Positions 1 to 5,149 of a DNA stretch of 5,149 nt are shown here, piece after piece. The stretch's first letter is position 1, and each line of letters begins with the position of its first letter. This DNA is from Clostridia bacterium. GTDB taxonomy: Bacteria > Bacillota > Clostridia > Oscillospirales > Acutalibacteraceae. The stretch is from NCBI GenBank assembly GCA_017442445.1, contig JAFRZS010000207.1:1-5149 (forward strand). The letters run 5' to 3'. Below the pieces are notes generated by a model. The model saw nothing but the letters and a program-made list of their open reading frames with translations, was not told the origin of the DNA and did not search any database. A program made the translations under genes and the position numbers.

Positions 1-1
1 G

Positions 2-985
2 CTTGTTATAGATTTCTTAAGACATCTTGAAATTATAAAAAATAAATCTGAATTAACTGTTTTAGAATACGCTTCTGACCTCAGAATGTTTTTCAGATTT
101 ATTTTAAAAATCCGTTGTCTTACAAAATGCGAAAATTTTGAAGATATTGATATTTCTGAAATTGATTTAGCTTTCATAAAAACCATAACTCTCAATGATG
201 CTTATGAATTTATAGTATTCTGTAAAACTGAGCGTCATAATAACGAACGAACTCGCTCAAGAAAAATTTCATCTCTTAAAGCTTTTTTTAAATATCTCAC
301 CATTCAGATGAAACTTCTTGACGAAAATCCATTCAGAGAACTCGAACGACCCAATATAAAAAAATCTCTGCCCAAGTACCTTACACTTGAACAGAGTCTT
401 AATTTATTAGGATGTGTTGACGGTGCTAACAAGGAACGCGATTACTGCATTTTAACACTATTTTTAAACTGCGGTTTGCGATTATCAGAGCTCGTTTCTC
501 TGAATTGTACTGATATCCGTGAAGATAACACTATGAGAGTTACAGGTAAAGGAAATAAAGAACGAACAATTTACCTCAATGACGCTTGTGTTTCTGCAAT
601 TAAATCATATCTTAAAGTCAGACCGAAGGTAACATCATATGCAGATAAAAACGCTTTATTTATAAGCCGTCATAAACGAAGAATCAGTCCGAAAACAGTT
701 CAGCATATCGTAAAAACCTTCCTAGAAAAATCAGGTCTTGCTAACCAGGGTCTTTCTACTCACAAGCTCAGACATACAGCAGCCACACTTATGTATCAAC
801 ACGGCAAAGTAGATGTATTGCTCATTAAAGAAATTCTCGGTCACGAGAATTTATCTACAACCGAAATCTACACTCATATTGCATCTGACCAATTAAAAAA
901 TGCAGTTGATGCCAATCCGTTAAGTAAGGTTGAACGACTTGACACATCATCAGATGAAGATAGTTCAGACGATGAAGATGTTTGA
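2..985 (+). CDS. Xer-type (XerC/XerD) tyrosine recombinase, 5' end cut by window edge
   Basis: Site-specific DNA strand exchange, typically of the kind that resolves chromosome dimers. The frame is open to the window edge. The codons before the internal ATG at 86 encode a typical Xer core-binding start (LVIDFLRHLE, then KSELTVLEYASDLRMFF), so the gene begins outside the window and about 10 residues are probably missing. Numbering from position 2, residues 1-110 are the SAM-like N-terminal domain and about 125-305 the catalytic domain. All catalytic residues are present: R160 (GLRLSEL), K183 (GKGNKER), H254 and R257 (HKLRH), H281 (LGHENLS) and nucleophile Y290 (IYTH). The family usually ends near NPLS. 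Here about 19 further residues follow, ending in a Ser/Asp/Glu-rich tail. The 3' end overlaps the convergent spoIIM by 21 bases. An integrase of a mobile element is possible, but no other mobile-element gene is visible. Whether it is XerC, XerD or a paralogue cannot be decided here. Confidence 0.93.
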   Translation, partial: LVIDFLRHLEIIKNKSELTVLEYASDLRMFFRFILKIRCLTKCENFEDIDISEIDLAFIKTITLNDAYEFIVFCKTERHNNERTRSRKISSLKAFFKYLTIQMKLLDENPFRELERPNIKKSLPKYLTLEQSLNLLGCVDGANKERDYCILTLFLNCGLRLSELVSLNCTDIREDNTMRVTGKGNKERTIYLNDACVSAIKSYLKVRPKVTSYADKNALFISRHKRRISPKTVQHIVKTFLEKSGLANQGLSTHKLRHTAATLMYQHGKVDVLLIKEILGHENLSTTEIYTHIASDQLKNAVDANPLSKVERLDTSSDEDSSDDEDV

Positions 986-1582
986 GAATATTTTGTTCAA
1001 AACTCCATCAAGTAATGAAAATCCGATGTTTACACAAAAATACATAAAAAATCTTTTGCTGTATTCAATAAATCTTATTTCGTGATTTTTCCTTGAGCTG
1101 ACCGAACTGAAAATATCTCCTGAAGATATAGCGGCTGCCTTTGCTGCTAAAAACATAAACATTACAGCAAATACTGACCCCGGATATAAAACCAATATAC
1201 AATGACCTAAACCGTTAAGTCCGTATGTTGTATAAAAATATGCAGAAATCAATCCGAGACCTGCACCTTTTATAAACGGTACAGACATTATCACAGGCAT
1301 TCCGACGGCACATAATCCGAAAACAAATAAAATTAAAAGAAAGACCAGATTACTTATAAACGAATCACAAGCACATTCAAAAACTGACTGATTTCCTCTT
1401 AATTCGACATAATCAGAAATAAGACTAACAGCCCTGTCAATGACAAGGCTGTTATTTTTTATGATTGTTGTTCCGAAAATAATGCCTGATGTAAAAATTA
1501 CAAGTAAAATTAAAATCAAACCATTTTCGCGAATTGTTTTAATTACGCCTGTTGCTCTGCTTTTGTAAACTCCTGAAATCAT
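965..1582 (-). CDS. spoIIM: SpoIIM-family stage II sporulation membrane protein
   Basis: A 205-residue integral membrane protein. In Bacillus subtilis, SpoIIM acts with SpoIID and SpoIIP in the peptidoglycan-remodelling complex that drives forespore engulfment. About five hydrophobic segments can be seen (roughly residues 21-41, 77-96, 100-120, 125-150 and 176-200), with FIKGAGLGL in the third. Length and segment count fit SpoIIM (about 210 residues, five passes). The ATG at 1582 is chosen because GGGAGG (1595-1590) sits 7 bases upstream; a longer frame from a TTG at 1597 would run through that ribosome binding site. The gene follows scfB after 56 bases in the same direction, with no hairpin terminator between them, so read-through is possible. 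A TATAAT at 1635-1630 has only a poor -35 partner. Its 3' end overlaps the convergent recombinase. The family call rests on topology and short motifs, so a general SpoIIM/DUF95-like role outside sporulation remains possible. Confidence 0.78.
   Translation of the reverse strand: MISGVYKSRATGVIKTIRENGLILILLVIFTSGIIFGTTIIKNNSLVIDRAVSLISDYVELRGNQSVFECACDSFISNLVFLLILFVFGLCAVGMPVIMSVPFIKGAGLGLISAYFYTTYGLNGLGHCILVLYPGSVFAVMFMFLAAKAAAISSGDIFSSVSSRKNHEIRFIEYSKRFFMYFCVNIGFSLLDGVLNKIFSNIFIV
1426..1460 (+). terminator. Intrinsic terminator on the + strand, antisense inside spoIIM
   Basis: TAACAGCC (1426-1433) pairs perfectly with GGCTGTTA (1447-1454). After one C/A mismatch, TGTC (1435-1438) pairs with GACA (1442-1445) around an AAT loop. 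Six T residues follow (1455-1460). The T-run is on the + strand only, so the element would stop transcription coming from the recombinase side, about 475 bases past its stop codon. It lies opposite spoIIM codons of about residues 43-53. The structure is seen directly; activity is inferred. Confidence 0.6.
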
Positions 1583-1589
1583 TTTTAAG

Positions 1590-1595
1590 CCTCCC
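1590..1595 (-). promoter_or_regulatory. Ribosome binding site of spoIIM
   Basis: GGGAGG on the - strand ends 7 bases before the ATG at 1582. It decides the start codon, because the longer TTG-initiated frame would encode this motif as Gly-Gly codons. Confidence 0.8.
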
Positions 1596-1638
1596 AAAAT
1601 TTTATGGTCAAGCTATCTATATTCAGGAAATTATAAAT

Positions 1639-2991
1639 TTATGACAAAGCAGCTTTAATCATTATTGCACACTCAACGCGTTTACGCTCAAGCTCACAAG
1701 TAAGATTTGTAGGAACATGAATATCTTTGTTGAATTGATAGTTATTAGCATTACAACCGCCGCTGCAATAAAAACGCGCCCAGCAATTCTTACAGCTTTC
1801 TTTTGAATAAATGTTTGCTTTACTGAAAACTGTTTTCATGTTCATATCAATTTTTCCGTCAGAAAGGTTACCCATTTTAAAATTCTCATCACCGACAAAC
1901 TGATGACAAGGATAAATATCTTCATCAGGAGTAATACATACATATTCATTACCGCAACTGCAACCGCGGAGTCTCTTAATAGCGCAAGGGCCTTGATCGA
2001 GATCGATCATAAAGTGGAAGAAATTGAAGGGCTCTCCCCTCTTTTTGAGGTCAATTATATACTCTGCAAGTCGTTCATATTCTTCAAAAATTCTCGGAAG
2101 GTCATCTTCTGTAAGGCTGTATTCAATATTCTCATCGAGAACAACCGGTTCAATTGAAGTATGAACGAATCCAAGATCGTGAAAATGCTTGACATCTTCA
2201 GCAAAATCAAGATTATATTTTGTAAAAGTACCTCTTACATAATAATCCTTGTCCCCTCTTGTCTCCACAAGTTTTTGATACTTGGGTACAATAGAATCGT
2301 AACAACCTGTTTTATCAGCTCTGAAACGAAGCTTATCATTGATTTCTTTTCTGCCGTCAAGAGATAAAACAACATTAGACATTTCTTTATTGATGTACTC
2401 AATATTGCTGTCATTCAAAAGAAGACCGTTGGTTGTAATAGTGAAGCGGAAATTTTTATTATATTCCTTTTCCTTGCTTCTTGCGTATTCAACAATCTGC
2501 TTAACTACTTCAAAATTCATAAGAGGTTCTCCTCCGAAGAAGTCAAGCTCAAGATTATGTCTTGTACCTGAATTTTCAAGAAGGAAATCAATAGCCTTTT
2601 TACCTGTTTCAAAAGTCATAAGCTTTCTGCCGTGACCGAAATCACCTTGAGATGCAAAGCAATAACCGCAACGAAGATTACAGTCATGCGCTATATTCAA
2701 ACACATTGATTTAATAGGTGCAGGACCCATCATTTCAGCAAAAGGCTCATATCCGTCTTCAGAGAAAAGTAAACCGTCTTTATAAAGTGAATAAATCTCT
2801 TCATAGGCTGATTTAATATCTTCTTCAGAATATTGCTTTAAAGCGTCTATAACGGCTTCAGGGCAATTTTCAGACATATTTTTATCAAGCAAATTCAATA
2901 CATCATAAGTTATTTCATCGAGAATATGTACAGCACCGCTGCATACATCAAGCGCAATAAAATAGCCGTTCAATTTATAAGTATGTATCAT
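1639..2991 (-). CDS. scfB: SCIFF peptide maturase, radical SAM/SPASM thioether-forming enzyme
   Basis: Uses S-adenosylmethionine and a 4Fe-4S cluster to install a Cys-to-Thr thioether in the SCIFF precursor encoded just upstream (ranthipeptide class; characterised relative CteB of Clostridium thermocellum). It is 450 residues, the usual family length. Residues 1 to about 85 look like the PqqD-like RiPP recognition domain that binds the leader, with the family-typical start around LNGY..ALDV.SGAVHILD. The radical SAM motif CX3CX2C is C104, C108, C111 (DCNLRCGYC), followed by GGEPL at 153-157. The SPASM domain shows C336-X10-G347-X4-C352, then C400-X2-C403-X5-C409-X3-C413 and C432. Additional C344, C346 and C362 could also serve the two auxiliary clusters expected in this family. 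The ATG at 2991 has AGGAG about 11 bases upstream, a slightly long spacing. A hairpin separates it from scfA and probably lowers its expression. Cytoplasmic. Confidence 0.95.
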   Translation of the reverse strand: MIHTYKLNGYFIALDVCSGAVHILDEITYDVLNLLDKNMSENCPEAVIDALKQYSEEDIKSAYEEIYSLYKDGLLFSEDGYEPFAEMMGPAPIKSMCLNIAHDCNLRCGYCFASQGDFGHGRKLMTFETGKKAIDFLLENSGTRHNLELDFFGGEPLMNFEVVKQIVEYARSKEKEYNKNFRFTITTNGLLLNDSNIEYINKEMSNVVLSLDGRKEINDKLRFRADKTGCYDSIVPKYQKLVETRGDKDYYVRGTFTKYNLDFAEDVKHFHDLGFVHTSIEPVVLDENIEYSLTEDDLPRIFEEYERLAEYIIDLKKRGEPFNFFHFMIDLDQGPCAIKRLRGCSCGNEYVCITPDEDIYPCHQFVGDENFKMGNLSDGKIDMNMKTVFSKANIYSKESCKNCWARFYCSGGCNANNYQFNKDIHVPTNLTCELERKRVECAIMIKAALS

Positions 2992-3013
2992 TTAAAAATC
3001 TCTCCTACAATGG

Positions 3014-3038
3014 AAAAGGGACAGTTTAACTGCCCCTT
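3014..3038 (-). terminator. Attenuator-like hairpin between scfA and scfB
   Basis: Read on the - strand, AAGGGGCAG (3038-3030) pairs with CTGTCCCTT (3024-3016) over 9 base pairs including one G-U, around a five-base TTAAA loop. A run of four T's (3017-3014) overlaps the end of the stem. The hairpin begins 22 bases after the scfA stop. The short U-tract suggests partial termination or transcript stabilisation, giving much precursor and little enzyme. The structure is seen directly; the effect is inferred. Confidence 0.6.
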
Positions 3039-3060
3039 GTTATTCCGATTTTGGTTTTAA

Positions 3061-3198
3061 TTACTTCTCACACTTCTGGTTAGCAACTGTGCATGAAGTT
3101 TTGCAAGCTGACTGGCAAGAAGCCTGGCACTCGCCGCAACCACCTTTTTTAACTGTTTCCTTAAGGTTTTCTTTGTTGATTGTTTTAATGTGTTTCAT
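3061..3198 (-). CDS. scfA: SCIFF (six cysteines in forty-five residues) ranthipeptide precursor
   Basis: Encodes exactly 45 residues with exactly six cysteines, at 21, 24, 28, 32, 36 and 43. The leader begins MKHIKTINKEN and ends KKGG at 17-20. The core runs CGECQASCQSACKTSC, then TVANQKCEK. This is the precursor that ScfB, encoded just downstream, converts to a thioether peptide. From memory, the characterised relative CteA is linked between Cys32 and Thr37, and both residues fall at the same numbers here. SCIFF is described as nearly universal in Clostridia, but its function is poorly understood; quorum-sensing roles have been proposed for ranthipeptides. The ATG at 3198 has GGAGG 9 bases upstream; an ATG at 3205 is out of frame and too close to that site. 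The gene has its own promoter at the end of upp. No peptidase or exporter is visible in the window. The double glycine before Cys21 resembles a leader-cleavage site. Confidence 0.97.
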   Translation of the reverse strand: MKHIKTINKENLKETVKKGGCGECQASCQSACKTSCTVANQKCEK

Positions 3199-3207
3199 AA
3201 TTCATTA

Positions 3208-3212
3208 CCTCC
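3208..3212 (-). promoter_or_regulatory. Ribosome binding site of scfA
   Basis: GGAGG on the - strand, 9 bases before the ATG at 3198. It fixes the start of this very short gene and indicates strong translation. Confidence 0.85.
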
Positions 3213-3221
3213 GTTTTTTAG

Positions 3222-3250
3222 ATTATAACACTTTTTTTATAATAATGCAA
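3222..3250 (-). promoter_or_regulatory. Sigma-A-type promoter for scfA-scfB
   Basis: On the - strand, TTGCAT (3250-3245) lies 17 bases before a perfect TATAAT (3227-3222) in the 53-base gap between upp and scfA. The -35 keeps only the TTG of the consensus, while the -10 and the spacing are ideal. Transcription would start near 3215, leaving a leader of about 17 bases that carries the ribosome binding site. It should uncouple the SCIFF genes from the upp operon. Confidence 0.7.
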
Positions 3251-3251
3251 G

Positions 3252-3881
3252 TTATTTTGTACCAAAAATTCTGTCACCTGCATCACCGAGTCCGGGAATG
3301 ATGTATCCGTGGTCATTAAGCTTTTCATCTAAAGCTGCACAGTAAATTTCAACATCAGGATGCGCAGATGAAAGAGCCTGTAAACCTTCGGGTGCTGCAA
3401 GTATGCACATAAACTTGATTGACTTAGGATGTCTTTCTTTAATCTTAGTTATTGCATCAATTGCAGATCCGCCTGTTGCAAGCATCGGATCAACAACTAT
3501 AACTTCGCGTTCATTTATGTCAGAAGGAAGTTTACAATAATATTCAACAGGCATAAGAGTCTCAGGATCTCTGTAGAGACCGATATGACCGATTCTTGCT
3601 GCGGGTACTAAATCAAGTACACCGTCAACCATACCGAGACCTGCTCTGAGTATCGGAACGAAAGCAAGTTTCTTACCTGCTATAACCTTTGTTTTTGCAA
3701 CAGCAACAGGTGTTTCAATTTCAACCTCAACTAAAGGCAAATTGCGTGTTGCTTCATAGCACATGAGTGTTGCAATTTCACTTACAAGAGATCTGAACTC
3801 TTTTGAACTTGTGTTCTTATCCCTTAATAATGTAAGCTTGTGCTGAATAAGCGGATGATTGGTAATTGTTACGTTTTCCAT
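3252..3881 (-). CDS. upp: Uracil phosphoribosyltransferase
   Basis: Cytoplasmic pyrimidine salvage enzyme that converts uracil and PRPP to UMP and pyrophosphate. The 209 residues match the family length exactly. The PRPP-binding loop VVDPMLATGGSA is at 129-140 and the uracil-binding GYIIPGLGDAGDR at 192-204. The conserved PILRAGLGM is at 76-84, and the protein begins NHPLIQHKLTLLRD as usual. The ATG at 3881 has GGAGG (3893-3889) 7 bases upstream, directly after the rpiB stop, so the gene belongs to the rpiB operon with a 12-base gap. RpiB supplies ribose 5-phosphate, the precursor of the PRPP used here. I see no PyrR-type attenuator before it and no clear terminator after it, so some read-through into scfA is possible. 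Confidence 0.98.
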   Translation of the reverse strand: MENVTITNHPLIQHKLTLLRDKNTSSKEFRSLVSEIATLMCYEATRNLPLVEVEIETPVAVAKTKVIAGKKLAFVPILRAGLGMVDGVLDLVPAARIGHIGLYRDPETLMPVEYYCKLPSDINEREVIVVDPMLATGGSAIDAITKIKERHPKSIKFMCILAAPEGLQALSSAHPDVEIYCAALDEKLNDHGYIIPGLGDAGDRIFGTK

Positions 3882-3893
3882 AAAATATCCTCC

Positions 3894-4343
3894 TTATTTT
3901 ATTTCAAATGTTCCTTTTTCAATTTTATTTATCATTTCAACTCTGTCACTGTGATGTTGACCGATAAACTCTGCTTTAAGAAAAGCATCAACGAGCTCTA
4001 TTGCAAGTCCGGGACCGATTGTTCTTCCGCCAAGACACAAAATATTGGCATCATTATGCATTCTTGTGTATTTTGCAGAAAATACATCCGAACAGCAAGC
4101 AGCGCGTATTCCCGGAATCTTGTTCGCTGCAATTCCGATACCGATACCTGAACCGCAACATAAAATACCAAGGTCACCTTCCTTGATAGATGTACCTACT
4201 TTATATGCTATTACAGGATAGTCACACGGAACTGAGTCAGTATCACAACCTAAATCTTTATATTCAATTGAATTAGCGTCAAAATAATCAGTAATTGCTT
4301 TTTTCAAGCTATAGCCTGCGTGATCAGAACCTAAAAATAACAT
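3894..4343 (-). CDS. rpiB: Ribose 5-phosphate isomerase B
   Basis: Interconverts ribulose 5-phosphate and ribose 5-phosphate in the non-oxidative pentose phosphate pathway; cytoplasmic. It is a typical 149-residue RpiB/LacAB-family protein. GSDHAG is at 5-10 (Asp7 and His8 at the active site), catalytic-type Cys63 lies in CCGSGIGIGIAANK, and MHNDAN at 95-100 supplies His96. Arg134 in SDRV is a likely phosphate contact. Galactose 6-phosphate isomerase (LacA/LacB) is the related alternative, but no tagatose-pathway genes are nearby, and the uracil phosphoribosyltransferase gene next to it fits a ribose-phosphate/PRPP role. The ATG at 4343 starts one base after the tsaB stop. Its AAGGAG site (4356-4351) lies inside the tsaB coding end, so translation is probably coupled to tsaB. 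Confidence 0.96.
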   Translation of the reverse strand: MLFLGSDHAGYSLKKAITDYFDANSIEYKDLGCDTDSVPCDYPVIAYKVGTSIKEGDLGILCCGSGIGIGIAANKIPGIRAACCSDVFSAKYTRMHNDANILCLGGRTIGPGLAIELVDAFLKAEFIGQHHSDRVEMINKIEKGTFEIK

Positions 4344-4344
4344 T

Positions 4345-5034
4345 TTATATCTCCTTAGATTTTAAATTTCTTTCTGCTTGTGACGGTCTTAAATAAAGCG
4401 GTAAAATATCGTTTGAGCTGACAGCCTTGTCAACATTATCAAACGCACACAAAGCTGTAGATACAGCATTCTGATATACAAGATTTTCTGCCGAAAGTCT
4501 TATATTTGAAAACTTGTCCGATAGTTTTGAAAAAACGATTTCCGCACCGTCTCCGACGATATATACAGTTTTATCATCAGGGATAAAATCAATATCATCA
4601 ATCAGTAAAGCATCATCGTCTTTAATTCGTTTAACTTCACCGCAATTGATTTCAAAAAGTGCTGAATATACCTGATTACATCTTGCATCCATAACTGCCA
4701 AAACATAACAATCAACCGATTTATAATTATAAGCCATAGATTCAAGCGTTGATACAGATATACACTTGCAATCATTTGTAAAGGCAAGTCCCTTTACTAG
4801 ACTCACACCAATTCTGACACCCGTAAAAGAACCGGGGCCGACATTTACAGCAAACATATCAATATCTGAAATTTTAAGAGAAGCATTTTCCAGTGTGCTT
4901 TCAACAAGACAAAGTAAAGTAGAGCTGTGCTTCAGTCCGACATTAAGAAAGGAACTCGAAACAATCTTTGAGTCCTCCAATATAGCGGCTGATGCCGATG
5001 TTGCTGTTGAATCAATCGCAAGAATTTTCATCAT
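4345..5034 (-). CDS. tsaB: tRNA threonylcarbamoyladenosine biosynthesis protein TsaB
   Basis: Non-catalytic partner of TsaD in the complex that transfers threonylcarbamoyl to A37 of ANN-decoding tRNAs (t6A); cytoplasmic. It is a 229-residue ASKHA-fold protein with the family start KILAIDSTAT, the signature VGPGSFTGVRIG at 65-76, STLESMAYN at 95-103, and the C-terminal LPLYLRPSQAER at 211-222. The ATG at 5034 is chosen because AGGA (5046-5043) lies 8 bases upstream. The ATG at 5031 would give the more usual MKILAID start, and a TTG at 5052 would add six atypical residues. The start overlaps the 3' end of tsaE by 23 bases, implying coupling. tsaD is not in the window, and rpiB follows directly where rimI or tsaD often sits in other genomes. 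Confidence 0.96.
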   Translation of the reverse strand: MMKILAIDSTATSASAAILEDSKIVSSSFLNVGLKHSSTLLCLVESTLENASLKISDIDMFAVNVGPGSFTGVRIGVSLVKGLAFTNDCKCISVSTLESMAYNYKSVDCYVLAVMDARCNQVYSALFEINCGEVKRIKDDDALLIDDIDFIPDDKTVYIVGDGAEIVFSKLSDKFSNIRLSAENLVYQNAVSTALCAFDNVDKAVSSNDILPLYLRPSQAERNLKSKEI

Positions 5035-5149
5035 TAAAAATATCCTTATCAAAAGTAATTATTCTTGAATTTTCGTTTTCTCCCAACTCAAATGTAATTT
5101 TTATAGCATCTGAAGGAAGGGCATTTTCTATATTTTCACTCCACTCAAC
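5012..5149 (-). CDS. tsaE: tRNA threonylcarbamoyladenosine biosynthesis ATPase TsaE, C-terminal part only
   Basis: Only the last 45 residues are in the window; the gene continues past the right edge, so its Walker motifs are not visible. The visible part starts VEWSENIENALPSDAIKI, the hallmark C-terminal block of TsaE (VEW..NI...LP.D.L.I). It continues through FELGENENSRIITF and ends at a TGA at 5014-5012. TsaE is the P-loop ATPase that supports turnover of the TsaB-TsaD complex in t6A synthesis. The reading frame overlaps the start of tsaB by 23 bases in a different frame, the usual tsaE-tsaB gene order. Identification rests on this short block plus its position directly before tsaB. Confidence 0.9.
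   Translation of the reverse strand, partial: VEWSENIENALPSDAIKITFELGENENSRIITFDKDIFNDENSCD

Noticed and set aside
1..985. Recombinase as evidence of an integrated mobile element.
   Set aside because: No other phage, transposon or attachment-site feature is visible, the neighbours are chromosomal housekeeping genes, and the protein resembles chromosomal Xer enzymes.
986..1010. TTTTG..CAAAA inverted repeat just past the recombinase stop as its terminator.
   Set aside because: The stem is short and AT-rich with a two-base loop and no T-run; the element at 1426-1460 is a far better candidate.
1599..1606. CATAAAAT on the - strand resembles a sigma-E -10 element before spoIIM, with GAATATA upstream as a possible -35.
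   Set aside because: The gap between the two elements is only 11 bases, and the implied start of transcription near 1592 would fall inside the spoIIM ribosome binding site.
1630..1658. TATAAT on the - strand (1635-1630) with TTAAAG 17 bases upstream as a possible spoIIM promoter.
   Set aside because: The -35 matches poorly and lies in the scfB coding end; an isolated TATAAT is common by chance in such AT-rich sequence. It is not listed as a feature.
1903..2635. Several + strand open frames of 68-98 codons opposite scfB.
   Set aside because: The protein on the opposite strand is a full, conserved radical SAM/SPASM enzyme; these frames have no recognisable content and overlap one another.
3089..3301. 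A 70-codon + strand open frame across the upp-scfA gap.
   Set aside because: It is antisense to scfA and the upp end, has no convincing ribosome binding site or recognisable protein, and is explained as a shadow of the - strand genes.

Overview
The window is AT-rich and tightly packed, with GGAGG-type ribosome binding sites. It carries a SCIFF radical-SAM peptide locus together with a SpoIIM-family protein. This points to a member of the class Clostridia (Bacillota), plausibly a Ruminococcaceae/Oscillospiraceae-type gut organism. That assignment is inferred from gene content and protein style; no rRNA or other phylogenetic marker is present.

Layout. On the + strand, 2-985 is an Xer-type tyrosine recombinase whose 5' end is cut by the window edge. 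Every other gene is on the - strand, in transcription order from the right edge: tsaE (3' end only, 5149-5012), tsaB (5034-4345), rpiB (4343-3894), upp (3881-3252), scfA (3198-3061), scfB (2991-1639) and spoIIM (1582-965). The recombinase and spoIIM converge and their last codons overlap by 21 bases.

Function. tsaE-tsaB-rpiB-upp looks like one operon: the first pair overlap by 23 bases, and the later gaps are 1 and 12 bases. TsaE and TsaB serve the essential t6A37 tRNA modification. RpiB makes ribose 5-phosphate, the precursor of PRPP, and Upp uses PRPP to salvage uracil. A well-formed sigma-A promoter at the end of upp starts a second unit, scfA-scfB. scfA is a 45-codon gene encoding the six-cysteine SCIFF precursor peptide. 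scfB encodes its radical SAM/SPASM thioether-forming maturase (ranthipeptide class). A hairpin with a short U-tract lies between them and probably lowers scfB expression relative to the precursor. spoIIM follows scfB in the same direction after 56 bases.

Most worth a second look: the SCIFF precursor with its double glycine directly before the first core cysteine; the scfA/scfB attenuator; a strong + strand intrinsic terminator embedded antisense inside spoIIM; and the acidic C-terminal tail of the recombinase where it overlaps spoIIM. SCIFF itself is a known family whose biological role is still poorly understood. I see no wholly new system here.
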